Both the position numbers and the translations under genes were made by a program. Of a DNA stretch of 64,000 bases, positions 54,073-62,370 are shown in pieces. Position 1 is the stretch's first letter. Every line of letters begins with the position of its first letter. The notes below the pieces were generated by a model that made no database searches, was not told where the DNA came from, and saw nothing but the letters and a program-made list of their open reading frames with translations. This DNA comes from Gemmatimonadota bacterium (GTDB taxonomy: Bacteria > Gemmatimonadota > Gemmatimonadetes > Longimicrobiales > Gaopeijiaceae), in NCBI GenBank assembly GCA_007121455.1, contig SKKN01000025.1:1-64000 (forward strand). Reading direction: 5' to 3'.

Positions 54073-54804
54073 ATGAGTCGACGAATCATCCAGGTCCTTT
54101 CCGGCGTCATTCTTGGGCTCGTCGCGGTTGCGGTCATCCTCCTCGTCCAGGGGATCCCGGAAGCTCCGCATCAGCCGGGGCTCGTCCAGCAGGTCGATCC
54201 CGACCCCTACCCCGCCTCCGACTTCACCTTGACCTCCCACGATGAACGGAGCGTGTCGCTACAGGACTTTCGGGGCCGGACGGTGGTTCTCTTTTTCGGC
54301 TTCTCCCATTGCCCCGATGTCTGTCCCGCCACGCTATTGAACCTCTCCACCGCCCTTCAACGGCTCGATTCGGACCGGAGGGACGGGATCCAGGGTCTCC
54401 TGGTCACGGTTGATCCGGAGCGGGACACACCCGAGCGACTACGGCAGTACATGAATCGATTCGACCCCTCCCTGATCGGGCTGACCGGAAGCCTGGAGGA
54501 GATCCGGGAGGTGGCGGATGCGTACGGCGTCTTCTTCAAGAAGGTCGATGAAGCGTCCGGGGCGGCCGGAATGCACGACCACGGAGAGCACGCCAACCCA
54601 GGGATGGGAGAAGAGCGGCTGCCCCCGCAGGAAATGGACGTGGGCGCCGAGGAAGGAGGGACCGACGAGAACGGGTACACGGTGGACCATACGGCCCGGG
54701 CCTTCATCATCGACGGAGAAGGCCGAGTCGTGGGTTCGTTCGCGCCATTCACCTCCCCTGACGAGATGACGGAAAAGCTCCAGCAGGTCGCGGGGAACCG
54801 ATGA
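54073..54804 (+). CDS. SCO1/SenC-family copper protein
   Basis: 243 residues. N-terminal membrane anchor (VILGLVAVAVILLVQG), thioredoxin fold with the copper-binding FFGFSHCPDVCPATLL (CxxxC) and the distal His in VDHTARAF. A His/Met/Glu-rich insertion (about residues 163-205, MHDHGEH and MGEE) is unusual and may bind more metal. Sco proteins load copper into the CuA site of cytochrome oxidase. Overlaps the next gene by 4 bases (ATGA). Confidence 0.9.
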   Translation: MSRRIIQVLSGVILGLVAVAVILLVQGIPEAPHQPGLVQQVDPDPYPASDFTLTSHDERSVSLQDFRGRTVVLFFGFSHCPDVCPATLLNLSTALQRLDSDRRDGIQGLLVTVDPERDTPERLRQYMNRFDPSLIGLTGSLEEIREVADAYGVFFKKVDEASGAAGMHDHGEHANPGMGEERLPPQEMDVGAEEGGTDENGYTVDHTARAFIIDGEGRVVGSFAPFTSPDEMTEKLQQVAGNR

Positions 54805-55217
54805 CACGGAGGGGCTCGCTCTCCCCGGTCCCCTTCGTCCTCCTTCTCCTCCTCGCCGCCGGCTGCCGGGGGGATGCGGTCGACGAGGCACCCGATCACG
54901 AGGTCCGGATCTCCGTCGCACCGACGCCTCCGATCATGGGATCGGCCCGTGTCGTGGTGCAGCTCTCCGATGGCGAAGGCCTGGCCGTCGAGAACGCGCA
55001 GGTGACCCTGATCGGCGATATGGCCCATCCGGGGATGACCCCCGTCGAGGAGGACCTGGAGCAGGAGGGCGGCGGCCGGTATGCCACCTCGGACTTCGAT
55101 TTCACGATGGGGGGAGACTGGGTTCTCAGCGCACGGATCCAGCTACCCGATGGACGGCGGGTCGAGCGATCTCGCTCGGTCGAAGTCGTCTCGCTCGACG
55201 CTCGCGACCCCACCTGA
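54801..55217 (+). CDS. FixH/YtkA-like lipoprotein
   Basis: 138 residues. Signal with lipobox LLAAGC at about residue 22, then an immunoglobulin-like domain of the YtkA/FixH type (ARVVVQLSDGEGLAVENAQVTLIGDMAHPGM, split here). Met and His in DMAHPGM could touch copper. Between Sco and a CcoG-like gene, so likely part of copper-oxidase assembly. Confidence 0.78.
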   Translation: MTRRGSLSPVPFVLLLLLAAGCRGDAVDEAPDHEVRISVAPTPPIMGSARVVVQLSDGEGLAVENAQVTLIGDMAHPGMTPVEEDLEQEGGGRYATSDFDFTMGGDWVLSARIQLPDGRRVERSRSVEVVSLDARDPT

Positions 55218-55235
55218 CCTCGATACGCGGCCACC

Positions 55236-56888
55236 ATGCCTACATTGCGGGCTGAGACCCGCCCCTTCGACCTGCTCCGGATACCGATTCTCGGTCGGTT
55301 CCTTCGGTGGCGGCATGCCCGCACGGTCCTTCAGGGCGGCATGCTCGGCCTCGCGATCCTTCTCATCCTCGACGGGCTTTTCGGACCGCAGATCGCACCC
55401 CGGAACCTCGCAGGGGTCCTCCCGTGGGTGCACTGGCGAGGCTTCGTGGTGCTCGCCCTCCTCATCGCCGGGAATCTCTTCTGCATGGCGTGCCCGTTCA
55501 TGCTTCCGCGGCGGCTCGCGAAGCGGCTCCTGCCGGCGGGACGCCCCTGGCCTCGGCCCCTTCGTTCAAAATGGCTCGCCGTCGGCCTCCTCTTCGTCTT
55601 CTTCTGGGCGTATGAAGCGTTCTCGCTCTGGCAGAGCCCGTGGCTCACGGCGTGGGTGGCCATCACCTACTTCGTGGCCGCGTTCGTGATCGACGGCTTC
55701 TTTCGAGGAGCGAGCTTCTGCAAGCATGTATGTCCGATCGGGCAGTTCAACTTCATGCACGCAACCGTCTCCCCTCTCGAGGTCGGGGTGCGGGAGCCGG
55801 AGACGTGCTCGGACTGCGCGACCAAGGATTGCATCCGGGGCCGGTACGCCGGGACTTCCGCTGTCCCTGCAGACCGTCCGGCTGTCTCGTCCATGGGTGG
55901 CGGCGGATCGACCTCGGCGTCCGGGATCGCGACCCCCCCGGGCCCCCTTGCACTCGACTCCGCGTCGGGCACGGTCCGCCTTCCGGAGGTGGCTCCCCCT
56001 CCGGCAATGGCTTCCCCCTCAGTGGGGAGTGCGCATGATGAGCCGGCGGGTCGAGGACGCCTCGTTCAGAATGGCTGCGAGCTCTGGTTGTTCCAGGAGC
56101 GGAAGGTGGGAAACGTGGACTGCACGTTCTGCATGGAATGCGTTCACGCCTGCCCGCACGACAATGTCGGGATCCTGGCGCGCGTGCCCGGAGCCGAGCT
56201 CTGGAGAAACCCCTGGCGATCCGGCGTGGGACGGCTGACGGAGCGCCCGGACCTCGCCGGACTCGCCGTTCTCCTCACCTTCGCCGCATTTGTCAATGCA
56301 TTCGGAATGGTGCGCCCGGTGCAGGCGGTCCTCCAGGCCCTCGGCAGAGCACTCGGGAGCCCACCCGAAGCCCTCATTCTCCTCGCCTTCTTCGCGGGGG
56401 CTCTTCTTCTCCTCCCTCTCCTGGCCATGGGTGCCACGTCCGCCTCGAGCCGGCACTTCTCGGGGGGACAGGAGAAGCTGACGGAGATCGGGACCCGGTA
56501 CGCGTACGGGCTCGTGCCGCTGGGCCTTGGCATGTGGAGCGCTCACTACCTCTTCCACCTGCTCCTGGGCGGGCTCACCATCGTGCCCGTCTTTCACGCC
56601 TACCTGGAAGACCTGAATCTCGCCGCACCGGGGGCCCCCGCGTGGGGCATGGGTCCGATGATTCCGGAGACCTGGCTCTTTCCCGTGCAGGTCCTCCTCC
56701 TCCAGGGGGGACTCGCGGGCAGCCTCTGGGTACTGCTCCGGATTGCACGGCGGGAGCACGGCGATACGACGAGGGCGAAGCGAGCGTTCGCACCCTGGGC
56801 GCTGTTCGTCACCGTGCTCTTCGCGACGGGCATCTGGCTCCTGCTTCAACCGATGGAGATGCGGGGAACCTTCATGGTGGACGGATGA
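55236..56888 (+). CDS. CcoG/FixG-like membrane protein with iron-sulfur and Cys motifs
   Basis: 550 residues, about eight membrane helices. Cys motifs in order: FCMACP (about residue 84), FCKHVCPIGQ (about 164), CSDCATKDC (about 191), CTFCMECVHACP (about 296). The last is a 4Fe-4S-like site. A long Pro/Gly/Ser/Ala insert (about residues 205-275) separates the third and fourth. Family members reduce copper or support oxidase maturation. Starts 18 bases after the FixH-like gene. Confidence 0.82.
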   Translation: MPTLRAETRPFDLLRIPILGRFLRWRHARTVLQGGMLGLAILLILDGLFGPQIAPRNLAGVLPWVHWRGFVVLALLIAGNLFCMACPFMLPRRLAKRLLPAGRPWPRPLRSKWLAVGLLFVFFWAYEAFSLWQSPWLTAWVAITYFVAAFVIDGFFRGASFCKHVCPIGQFNFMHATVSPLEVGVREPETCSDCATKDCIRGRYAGTSAVPADRPAVSSMGGGGSTSASGIATPPGPLALDSASGTVRLPEVAPPPAMASPSVGSAHDEPAGRGRLVQNGCELWLFQERKVGNVDCTFCMECVHACPHDNVGILARVPGAELWRNPWRSGVGRLTERPDLAGLAVLLTFAAFVNAFGMVRPVQAVLQALGRALGSPPEALILLAFFAGALLLLPLLAMGATSASSRHFSGGQEKLTEIGTRYAYGLVPLGLGMWSAHYLFHLLLGGLTIVPVFHAYLEDLNLAAPGAPAWGMGPMIPETWLFPVQVLLLQGGLAGSLWVLLRIARREHGDTTRAKRAFAPWALFVTVLFATGIWLLLQPMEMRGTFMVDG

Positions 56889-57478
56889 GACGGTATATGG
56901 AACGACACGGGACGAGACGGTCCATCCTGGGCCTCGCAGCGGCCCTCGTGCTCGGCCTCCTGATGGCGGACGGGCTCCTGGCGAACGGCGGAACCCTGCG
57001 TCTTGCGAACATCGAGATGGGCGCGTACCGCGTCTCGGTCTTCACGGATCCGACACCGGTGCGCCCCGACACGCTCGACGTGAGCGTCCTGGTCCTCCGG
57101 GGCGAGGATGGATCTCTGGCCTCGGACGTATCCGTGCGCGTGCGTTCGGATCCCGTGGGTTTCGACGCACCCACCCGGGAGCTTGCCGCGACGCGGGAAG
57201 CGGCCGACGATCCGCGGTATCACGCGGCGAAGTTCGCGCTGGAGACCCCGGGTACGTGGCGCATCACCGTCGCCGTCGAAGGTCCGGAGGGAAGCGGTGA
57301 GGAGGCGTTCGAGCTGCGGGCGCGGGAATGGGGCGTTCTCGCCAACCCGTTCTTCGTGATCTTCATCTCCCTCCTGCCACTCGCGCTCCTCGGGTGGTGG
57401 CTCCTCCGCGAGCCGAAGACAGCGCAGCCGGAGGGGATCAGCCCAGACGCTCCTCGAGGAGCGCCCGGAGCCGACTGA
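56885..57478 (+). CDS. Small exported protein with beta domain and C-terminal membrane helix
   Basis: 197 residues. A signal-like N-terminus (LGLAAALVLGLLMADG), an Ig-like region (VRPDTLDVSVLVLRGEDG) similar to the FixH type, and a C-terminal helix (FFVIFISLLPLALLGWW). Start overlaps the CcoG-like stop by 4 bases. The end overlaps the convergent BlaI-type gene by 41 bases. Confidence 0.72.
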   Translation: MRRYMERHGTRRSILGLAAALVLGLLMADGLLANGGTLRLANIEMGAYRVSVFTDPTPVRPDTLDVSVLVLRGEDGSLASDVSVRVRSDPVGFDAPTRELAATREAADDPRYHAAKFALETPGTWRITVAVEGPEGSGEEAFELRAREWGVLANPFFVIFISLLPLALLGWWLLREPKTAQPEGISPDAPRGAPGAD

Positions 57479-57821
57479 CCTCCTCCTCGGAGAGATCCTC
57501 CTCCGAGAGGAGGTGCGTGAGAAGGGCGGACGACGAACCCGAAAAGAGCTTCCGCACGAGGCGGTGGAGGTGCCCTTCCTGCGCTTCTTCCCTCTTGACG
57601 AGCGGGTGGTAGCGATACGCGCGCCCCTCCTCCTCATGGGCGACGTGACCTTTTCGCTCGAGCGTGCGCAGGATCGTCAGCACGGTGGTGTACGCCAACT
57701 CATCCGTGAGGCTTTCCCTCACGTCCGCTACGGTTGCGGAGCCCTCCCGCCAGAGGACGTCCATCACGTCCAGCTCCCGGTCGGTGAAGACGACGCTTTT
57801 CCGGCTCGATGCCTTCTCCAT
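57438..57821 (-). CDS. BlaI/MecI/CopY-family repressor
   Basis: 127 residues. Winged helix FTDRELDVMDVLWREGSATVADV and TTVLTILRTLERKGHVAHEEEGRAYRYHP fit the family. CopY members respond to copper and BlaI members to beta-lactams. No BlaR1-type sensor is adjacent. Next to copper genes, so copper control is a reasonable guess. Confidence 0.88.
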   Translation of the reverse strand: MEKASSRKSVVFTDRELDVMDVLWREGSATVADVRESLTDELAYTTVLTILRTLERKGHVAHEEEGRAYRYHPLVKREEAQEGHLHRLVRKLFSGSSSALLTHLLSEEDLSEEEVSRLRALLEERLG

Positions 57822-58283
57822 TCAGTCCCCGCTGAGAAATCGGCGGTGGTAGTTGACCTGACCCAGATGGTACGAGAGATGGGTTGTGAGGTGCAGCACG
57901 AAGAAGGAGAACGGCCGGTCGCGGTATCGCTCGGGAAACTCCTCCGACGTGTCGCGCAGGCGCTCGAGCGGCACCGAGCCGAAGACATCCCGCACCACGG
58001 ATGCAGCCTCCCGAAGCCGCGCCTGGAGCTCGGCGCGCGGGACGTCGCGCTCCGAGAACTCACGGTCGCGGTCGCGGATGTAGCCCGTCTCGCCGAGAAG
58101 GGCTCCGACGTAGTGGAGGAGGTTCCCGGACATGTGCAGGGCGAGCGTGCCCGCCGAATTCGTCGTCCCCGGGGCGACGGACCAGACCGATTCCTCGTCC
58201 GGGTAGGCGCTCAGCTCCTCCTCCATCCGAGCCAGATTCCGTTCGATGATGCGTGCGATGTCCTCCAACTCATGGCGTTCCAT
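57822..58283 (-). CDS. DinB-family protein
   Basis: 153 residues, four-helix bundle. Conserved His residues in LALHMSGNLLHYVG and in HLTTHLSYHLGQVNYH fit the metal-binding site of DinB/YfiT-like proteins, often thiol-dependent transferases. A bacillithiol role is possible because bshA is nearby, but this is inference. AGGAG is 8 bases before the ATG at 58283. Confidence 0.78.
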   Translation of the reverse strand: MERHELEDIARIIERNLARMEEELSAYPDEESVWSVAPGTTNSAGTLALHMSGNLLHYVGALLGETGYIRDRDREFSERDVPRAELQARLREAASVVRDVFGSVPLERLRDTSEEFPERYRDRPFSFFVLHLTTHLSYHLGQVNYHRRFLSGD

Positions 58284-58295
58284 GTTCATCACTCC

Positions 58296-59471
58296 TCAGT
58301 GGACCTCTACGTCGACACGGGAGGCGGCCTCGAGCGCCCGGACTCTCGCCTCCTCCACCGTCGCACCTGCGGCCAGCGCCAACCCCATCCGGCGATCACG
58401 GCGCGCTGTTTGCTTGCCGAAAATCCGAACTCGGGCGCTCGGAACCTCGAGGGCGCGGGCGATCCCACGGTACCCTTTTACCTCCCCTTCCTTCCGGCCG
58501 AGGATCACGGCGGAGGCGGAGGGGCCGTGATCGTGGAGCCTGGGCACCGGGAAGCCGAGCGCGGCACGTACATGAAGCTCGAACTGGGAAAGGTCGTGCG
58601 AGATCAGCGTCACCATCGCCGTGTCGTGAGGTCCCGGAGAGATCTCGGAGAAGATCACCTCGTCACCGACGACGAAGAACTCGATTCCATAGACGCCCGC
58701 TCCCCCAAGCCTCTCCACCAACCTCCTGGCAAACGAGTGAGCCTGGTCCAGCGCGGCCTCCGGAACGCCGGCCGGGATCCAGGACTCCCGGAAGTCGCCC
58801 CCTTCCTGACGGTGGCCGATCGGAGGGAGAAACCGGACTGCTCCGCCCGGGTGTCTCACCGCCACCAGCGTGATCTCCTCGTCGAACTCCACCAGCTCCT
58901 CGACGATCACGCGGGAGACGTCCCCTGGACCCTCTTCCTGCGCGAACGCCCAGGCGCGGTCGAGCCTCGCGACTCCTCCGACGATCGATTGACCCCGCCC
59001 GGAAAACGAAAGCACGGGCTTCACGACACACGGATACCCGATCCGGCCCGCGACCGTCCTCAACTCGGCCTCCGAGCCGGCGAAGCCGTACGCGGCGGTA
59101 GGAAGCTCCAGCTCCTGTGCAGCGAGGGCTCTCATCCCCTCCCGGCTGCTCGCGAGTTGGAGGGACTCCGCCGTCGGGACCACCGTCACCCCTTCGCGAG
59201 CGAGACTCACCAGCCGTTCGGAGCGGATGGTTTCCAGTTCGGGGAAGACCAGATCCGGGGCGTGCTTCCGGATTGCCTTCTCGAGTGCCTCCCCATCGAG
59301 CAGATCCACGACCTCCGCGACGTCACAGACGCCCATCGCAGGGGCGTTGGGGTACCGATCGATCGCGACGACGTGGAATCCCAACTCCTTCGCGCTCAGA
59401 CAGATTTCCCGGCCGAGCTCACCCGCTCCGACGATGAGCAGGTTCTGGGGACGAGCCTCGTTGGGGCTCAT
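58296..59471 (-). CDS. purT: Formate-dependent GAR transformylase PurT
   Basis: 391 residues, ATP-grasp fold. LIVGAGELGREICLSAKELGFHVVAIDRYPNAPA at the N-terminus (split here), PELETI, and FFVVGDEVIFSEISPGPHDTAM near the end match PurT. It formylates glycinamide ribonucleotide with formate and ATP, an alternative to PurN. 12 bases from dinB. Confidence 0.93.
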   Translation of the reverse strand: MSPNEARPQNLLIVGAGELGREICLSAKELGFHVVAIDRYPNAPAMGVCDVAEVVDLLDGEALEKAIRKHAPDLVFPELETIRSERLVSLAREGVTVVPTAESLQLASSREGMRALAAQELELPTAAYGFAGSEAELRTVAGRIGYPCVVKPVLSFSGRGQSIVGGVARLDRAWAFAQEEGPGDVSRVIVEELVEFDEEITLVAVRHPGGAVRFLPPIGHRQEGGDFRESWIPAGVPEAALDQAHSFARRLVERLGGAGVYGIEFFVVGDEVIFSEISPGPHDTAMVTLISHDLSQFELHVRAALGFPVPRLHDHGPSASAVILGRKEGEVKGYRGIARALEVPSARVRIFGKQTARRDRRMGLALAAGATVEEARVRALEAASRVDVEVH

Positions 59472-59643
59472 TCGCCATCACGTGAAAAAAGAGGGGGTAT
59501 GAGCATGACTTCCAACCTACGAAACAACCCGTAGAAGCGCTACGGAAACTCCGGCGACACCTCGCCTCGCACCCTTACTACCCGGAGCCCCGAGTGGTAA
59601 CTTCGCCCCGAGATTGCCGGACTTCGAAGGGGAGACTCGACCC

Positions 59644-60588
59644 GTGAAGAGCAAGCTGCTGCACGAGGAGCTGGAAAAGCGCCTGGTCGCCGGACGCCTC
59701 GAGCGGAATGTCCCACTCGCTCCGTTCACGACCTTCCGGATCGGAGGACCTGCCGATCTCTTCTATAGGGCTCGCACGTCCGAGGAGCTCGCCACCGCGA
59801 TCCTCGCCGCCCGGGAACTGGAGATCCCTCATTTCCTGCTCGGCCGAGGTGCGAACATCCTCGTGGGCGACCGCGGGTTCCGCGGACTCGTCATTCGCAG
59901 CGAGGTCGGGGGGATCGAGTTCCTGGGAGGGGGCCGCGTCCGCGCAGGAAGCGGTGTCGAAACCTTTCCGGACCTCATCGTGGAGACGGTCCGGCGAGGA
60001 CTGGGCGGGCTTCACCATTACGTCGGTATTCCGAGCACGGTCGGCGGCGCCATGTGGCAGAACCTCCATTTCCTCTCGCCGGCGCCCGGGCGCGAGCGAA
60101 CCGTCTTCATCGAAGAGGTCGTGGAATCCGCGACCATCCTCACGGAGGAGGGATCCCACCGTTCCGTCGGCGTCGACTACTTCACCTTCGGCTACGACTA
60201 TTCGATCCTGCACATTCGATCTGATGTGGTGCTGGATGTGACTCTGCGACTGACCCCCACGCCCCGGGACGAGCTCCGCACGGTAATCCGGGAAAACCTC
60301 GCGTGGAGAGAAGAGCGACACCCCGACCTCTGGCTCTACCCCTGTGCCGGATCGATCTTCCAGAAGCTCGAAGGCGAAGGCGCCGGCCGACTCATCGATC
60401 GGTGCGGGCTCAAGGGGCACGTGCACGGAAGCAGCGCGATCTTTCACAAGCACGCCAATATCATCGTGAACCTCGGAGGAGGGACGGCCGCCGAGGTGCT
60501 CCATCTCATCGACCTCGCGCAGGATACGGTGCTTCGGGAGCTGGGGCTCGAGCTCACGCCGGAGATCACCTTCATCGGGGAGTTCTGA
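59644..60588 (+). CDS. murB: UDP-N-acetylenolpyruvoylglucosamine reductase
   Basis: 314 residues. FAD-binding LLGRGANILVGDRGFRG, IPSTVGGAMWQN, PCAGSIFQK (catalytic Ser) and the C-terminal EITFIGEF are MurB blocks. It completes UDP-MurNAc for peptidoglycan. GTG at 59644 with GGGGAG about 10 bases upstream is preferred over the in-frame TTG at 59614. Confidence 0.92.
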   Translation: MKSKLLHEELEKRLVAGRLERNVPLAPFTTFRIGGPADLFYRARTSEELATAILAARELEIPHFLLGRGANILVGDRGFRGLVIRSEVGGIEFLGGGRVRAGSGVETFPDLIVETVRRGLGGLHHYVGIPSTVGGAMWQNLHFLSPAPGRERTVFIEEVVESATILTEEGSHRSVGVDYFTFGYDYSILHIRSDVVLDVTLRLTPTPRDELRTVIRENLAWREERHPDLWLYPCAGSIFQKLEGEGAGRLIDRCGLKGHVHGSSAIFHKHANIIVNLGGGTAAEVLHLIDLAQDTVLRELGLELTPEITFIGEF

Positions 60589-60629
60589 GGCCCCGCGAGC
60601 CCGACTCGTCCCATGACTCGGGCCGGTTC

Positions 60630-61331
60630 TCAGACCATCTCCGCCGCGATTTCTTCCAGGGTGGCGCGGTGGATCCGGTGATCTGCCGGGTGCCGGCGCA
60701 CCTCGTACGGGATGCCGGCGGCCACCAGGCGGCGTTCCTCGTCTTCCTCCTCTTCCGGCCTCCGCTGCGGATCGTCCCTTCCCCGCACCAGGAGCACCCG
60801 GGTGTCGCGAAAGCGGGACGACTCGAGCTCGGGATCTCTGGGGAAGGCCGCGCCCCAGAGGATCAGGACGTCGGGGGGCACTTTCCCAAGCATCGCCCAT
60901 CGGGCGGCCGTGTGGCAGCCCTGGGAAAAGCCGAGGACGATCCTCGGAGTCGGGTCGGGCTCTCGGCTCCCCTCGACCCGCTCACGGACCAACTCCAGGT
61001 AGCGAACGTAGTCCTGGATCTCGGAGTCCCGGTCCTCCCGGGTCATCCAGCTCGCACCCACCCGGTCGCCCCGCCCATGCGGCCGGTCCATCGGAGCGAG
61101 GTAGAAGCGGGACATCGCCTCCGGCGCCACGATCACCCTTTCCTTCGATTCCAATCGCCTGAACGGCCGCAGGAAGTCGACCGCGCGCTGACCGTAGCCG
61201 TGAAGGACGTACCAGACCTCACGTATCGAAGGGCCGAAGGAGCCGAGCCGAGCGTACCGCGCCGTGCGCGGCACCTCCAGCTTCTCCAGCTCCGCGGTGA
61301 ACGGAATCCTCCGGGCGGTCACGTCACCCAT
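60630..61331 (-). CDS. Phospholipase/carboxylesterase-type alpha/beta hydrolase
   Basis: 233 residues. Nucleophile elbow GFSQGCHTA, then the Asp of VRGRDDPQ and His of HPADHRIH make a plausible triad. Family members hydrolyse small esters; the substrate is unknown. ATG at 61331 overlaps the end of the membrane protein gene by 13 bases. Confidence 0.85.
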   Translation of the reverse strand: MGDVTARRIPFTAELEKLEVPRTARYARLGSFGPSIREVWYVLHGYGQRAVDFLRPFRRLESKERVIVAPEAMSRFYLAPMDRPHGRGDRVGASWMTREDRDSEIQDYVRYLELVRERVEGSREPDPTPRIVLGFSQGCHTAARWAMLGKVPPDVLILWGAAFPRDPELESSRFRDTRVLLVRGRDDPQRRPEEEEDEERRLVAAGIPYEVRRHPADHRIHRATLEEIAAEMV

Positions 61332-61711
61332 CCCCACACGGTCCATGAGAGGAATCCGGCATGTACGAGGAGGAAGGCGAGGAGGGCGGCACGAGGGCCC
61401 CGGGCCGGTTCGATTCGCAGGTTCCAGACGAGCAGCGCAATGGGCAGCACGAGAAGCCAGCCGAGGGTCGGCAGGACATGAGCCGCGACCATGGGGAAGG
61501 GATCCAGGAATTCGGAGGGGCCCTCCAGGGCCCCCCTTGCCCGGAGCAGCGCGCGGAGGGCCAGGGGTATCAGCACCATCACCGGTGGAGCTACCAGGAG
61601 GGCATTGATGAAGAAAAGGTATCCCCGCGGCGTCTCGATCCACAGCTCCTCGCTCCCCGTCTCCCGGATCCCTCCGTGGTCCTCCTCCGCACGCTCGATC
61701 GTCCGGTCCAT
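61319..61711 (-). CDS. Small membrane protein of unknown function
   Basis: 130 residues with three or four hydrophobic segments (FFINALLVAPPVMVLIPLALRALL, VAAHVLPTLGWLLVLPIALLV, ALLAFLLVHAGFLSWTVW; each broken here). No family is recognised. The ATG at 61711 has GAGGG 6 bases upstream. It is translationally coupled to the esterase gene. Confidence 0.72.
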   Translation of the reverse strand: MDRTIERAEEDHGGIRETGSEELWIETPRGYLFFINALLVAPPVMVLIPLALRALLRARGALEGPSEFLDPFPMVAAHVLPTLGWLLVLPIALLVWNLRIEPARGPRAALLAFLLVHAGFLSWTVWGWVT

Positions 61712-61998
61712 ATCGTCCCTCAGCGTCTTCCGATGTTCATCCGTTCCCCACCGGGCTGGTGCGGACACGGCCTTCCTCCCGACCGAAGGCAGGGCACCTC
61801 CAAGATCGAAGGAATGCTCGCCGGGTCCAACCGTCCCCAGCCCGCCTGTCCTGGTCACCTGTCGGTCCTGCTTTGACAGCCTCGAGTGTTCAGCCTAGGG
61901 TTAACATACCATTGAGCGCGCCCCGACTGCACGACCGGGTCCGTCGCGCGACCCCCTCTGTCTGAGGGCGCTTCCCCGACTCGTGCTGGAGCGGCACC

Positions 61999-62367
61999 AT
62001 GTCCTCACTGAACCGCCCCCTCACCGGCCCCAACCTCACGTTCAACCTTCAGGCGCAACTCGAGGAGCTCCGTCGGGAGGAGGCCTATACGCGAAGCGGC
62101 CGGGCCGGGCGAACGCTTGCAAAGCACGGTCCTCTCCGCCTCACGCTCACCGTGCTCCGCAACGGGGTGGAGGTCGGAACCCATCATGCGGATACGCCGA
62201 TGACCCTCCAGGTGCTCGAAGGCCGCCTGCGCTACCGTGTCGGGTCCGAACAGTGTGAGATCGAGGCGGGGGAGGTCCTCTACTTCGGCCCGGGCCACGC
62301 GCAGGATATCCAGGCGCTGGAGGACACGGCCCTTCTCCTCACGATCACGGGCCACTCGCCGAGCTGA
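61999..62367 (+). CDS. Cupin-domain protein
   Basis: 122 residues. One beta-barrel with the cupin pattern: GVEVGTHHADTPMTLQVLEGRLRYRVG and ECL...YFGPGHAQDIQAL. Single-domain cupins bind a metal or small molecule; no enzyme can be named. GGAG is 8 bases before the ATG. Confidence 0.8.
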   Translation: MSSLNRPLTGPNLTFNLQAQLEELRREEAYTRSGRAGRTLAKHGPLRLTLTVLRNGVEVGTHHADTPMTLQVLEGRLRYRVGSEQCEIEAGEVLYFGPGHAQDIQALEDTALLLTITGHSPS

Positions 62368-62370
62368 GCC

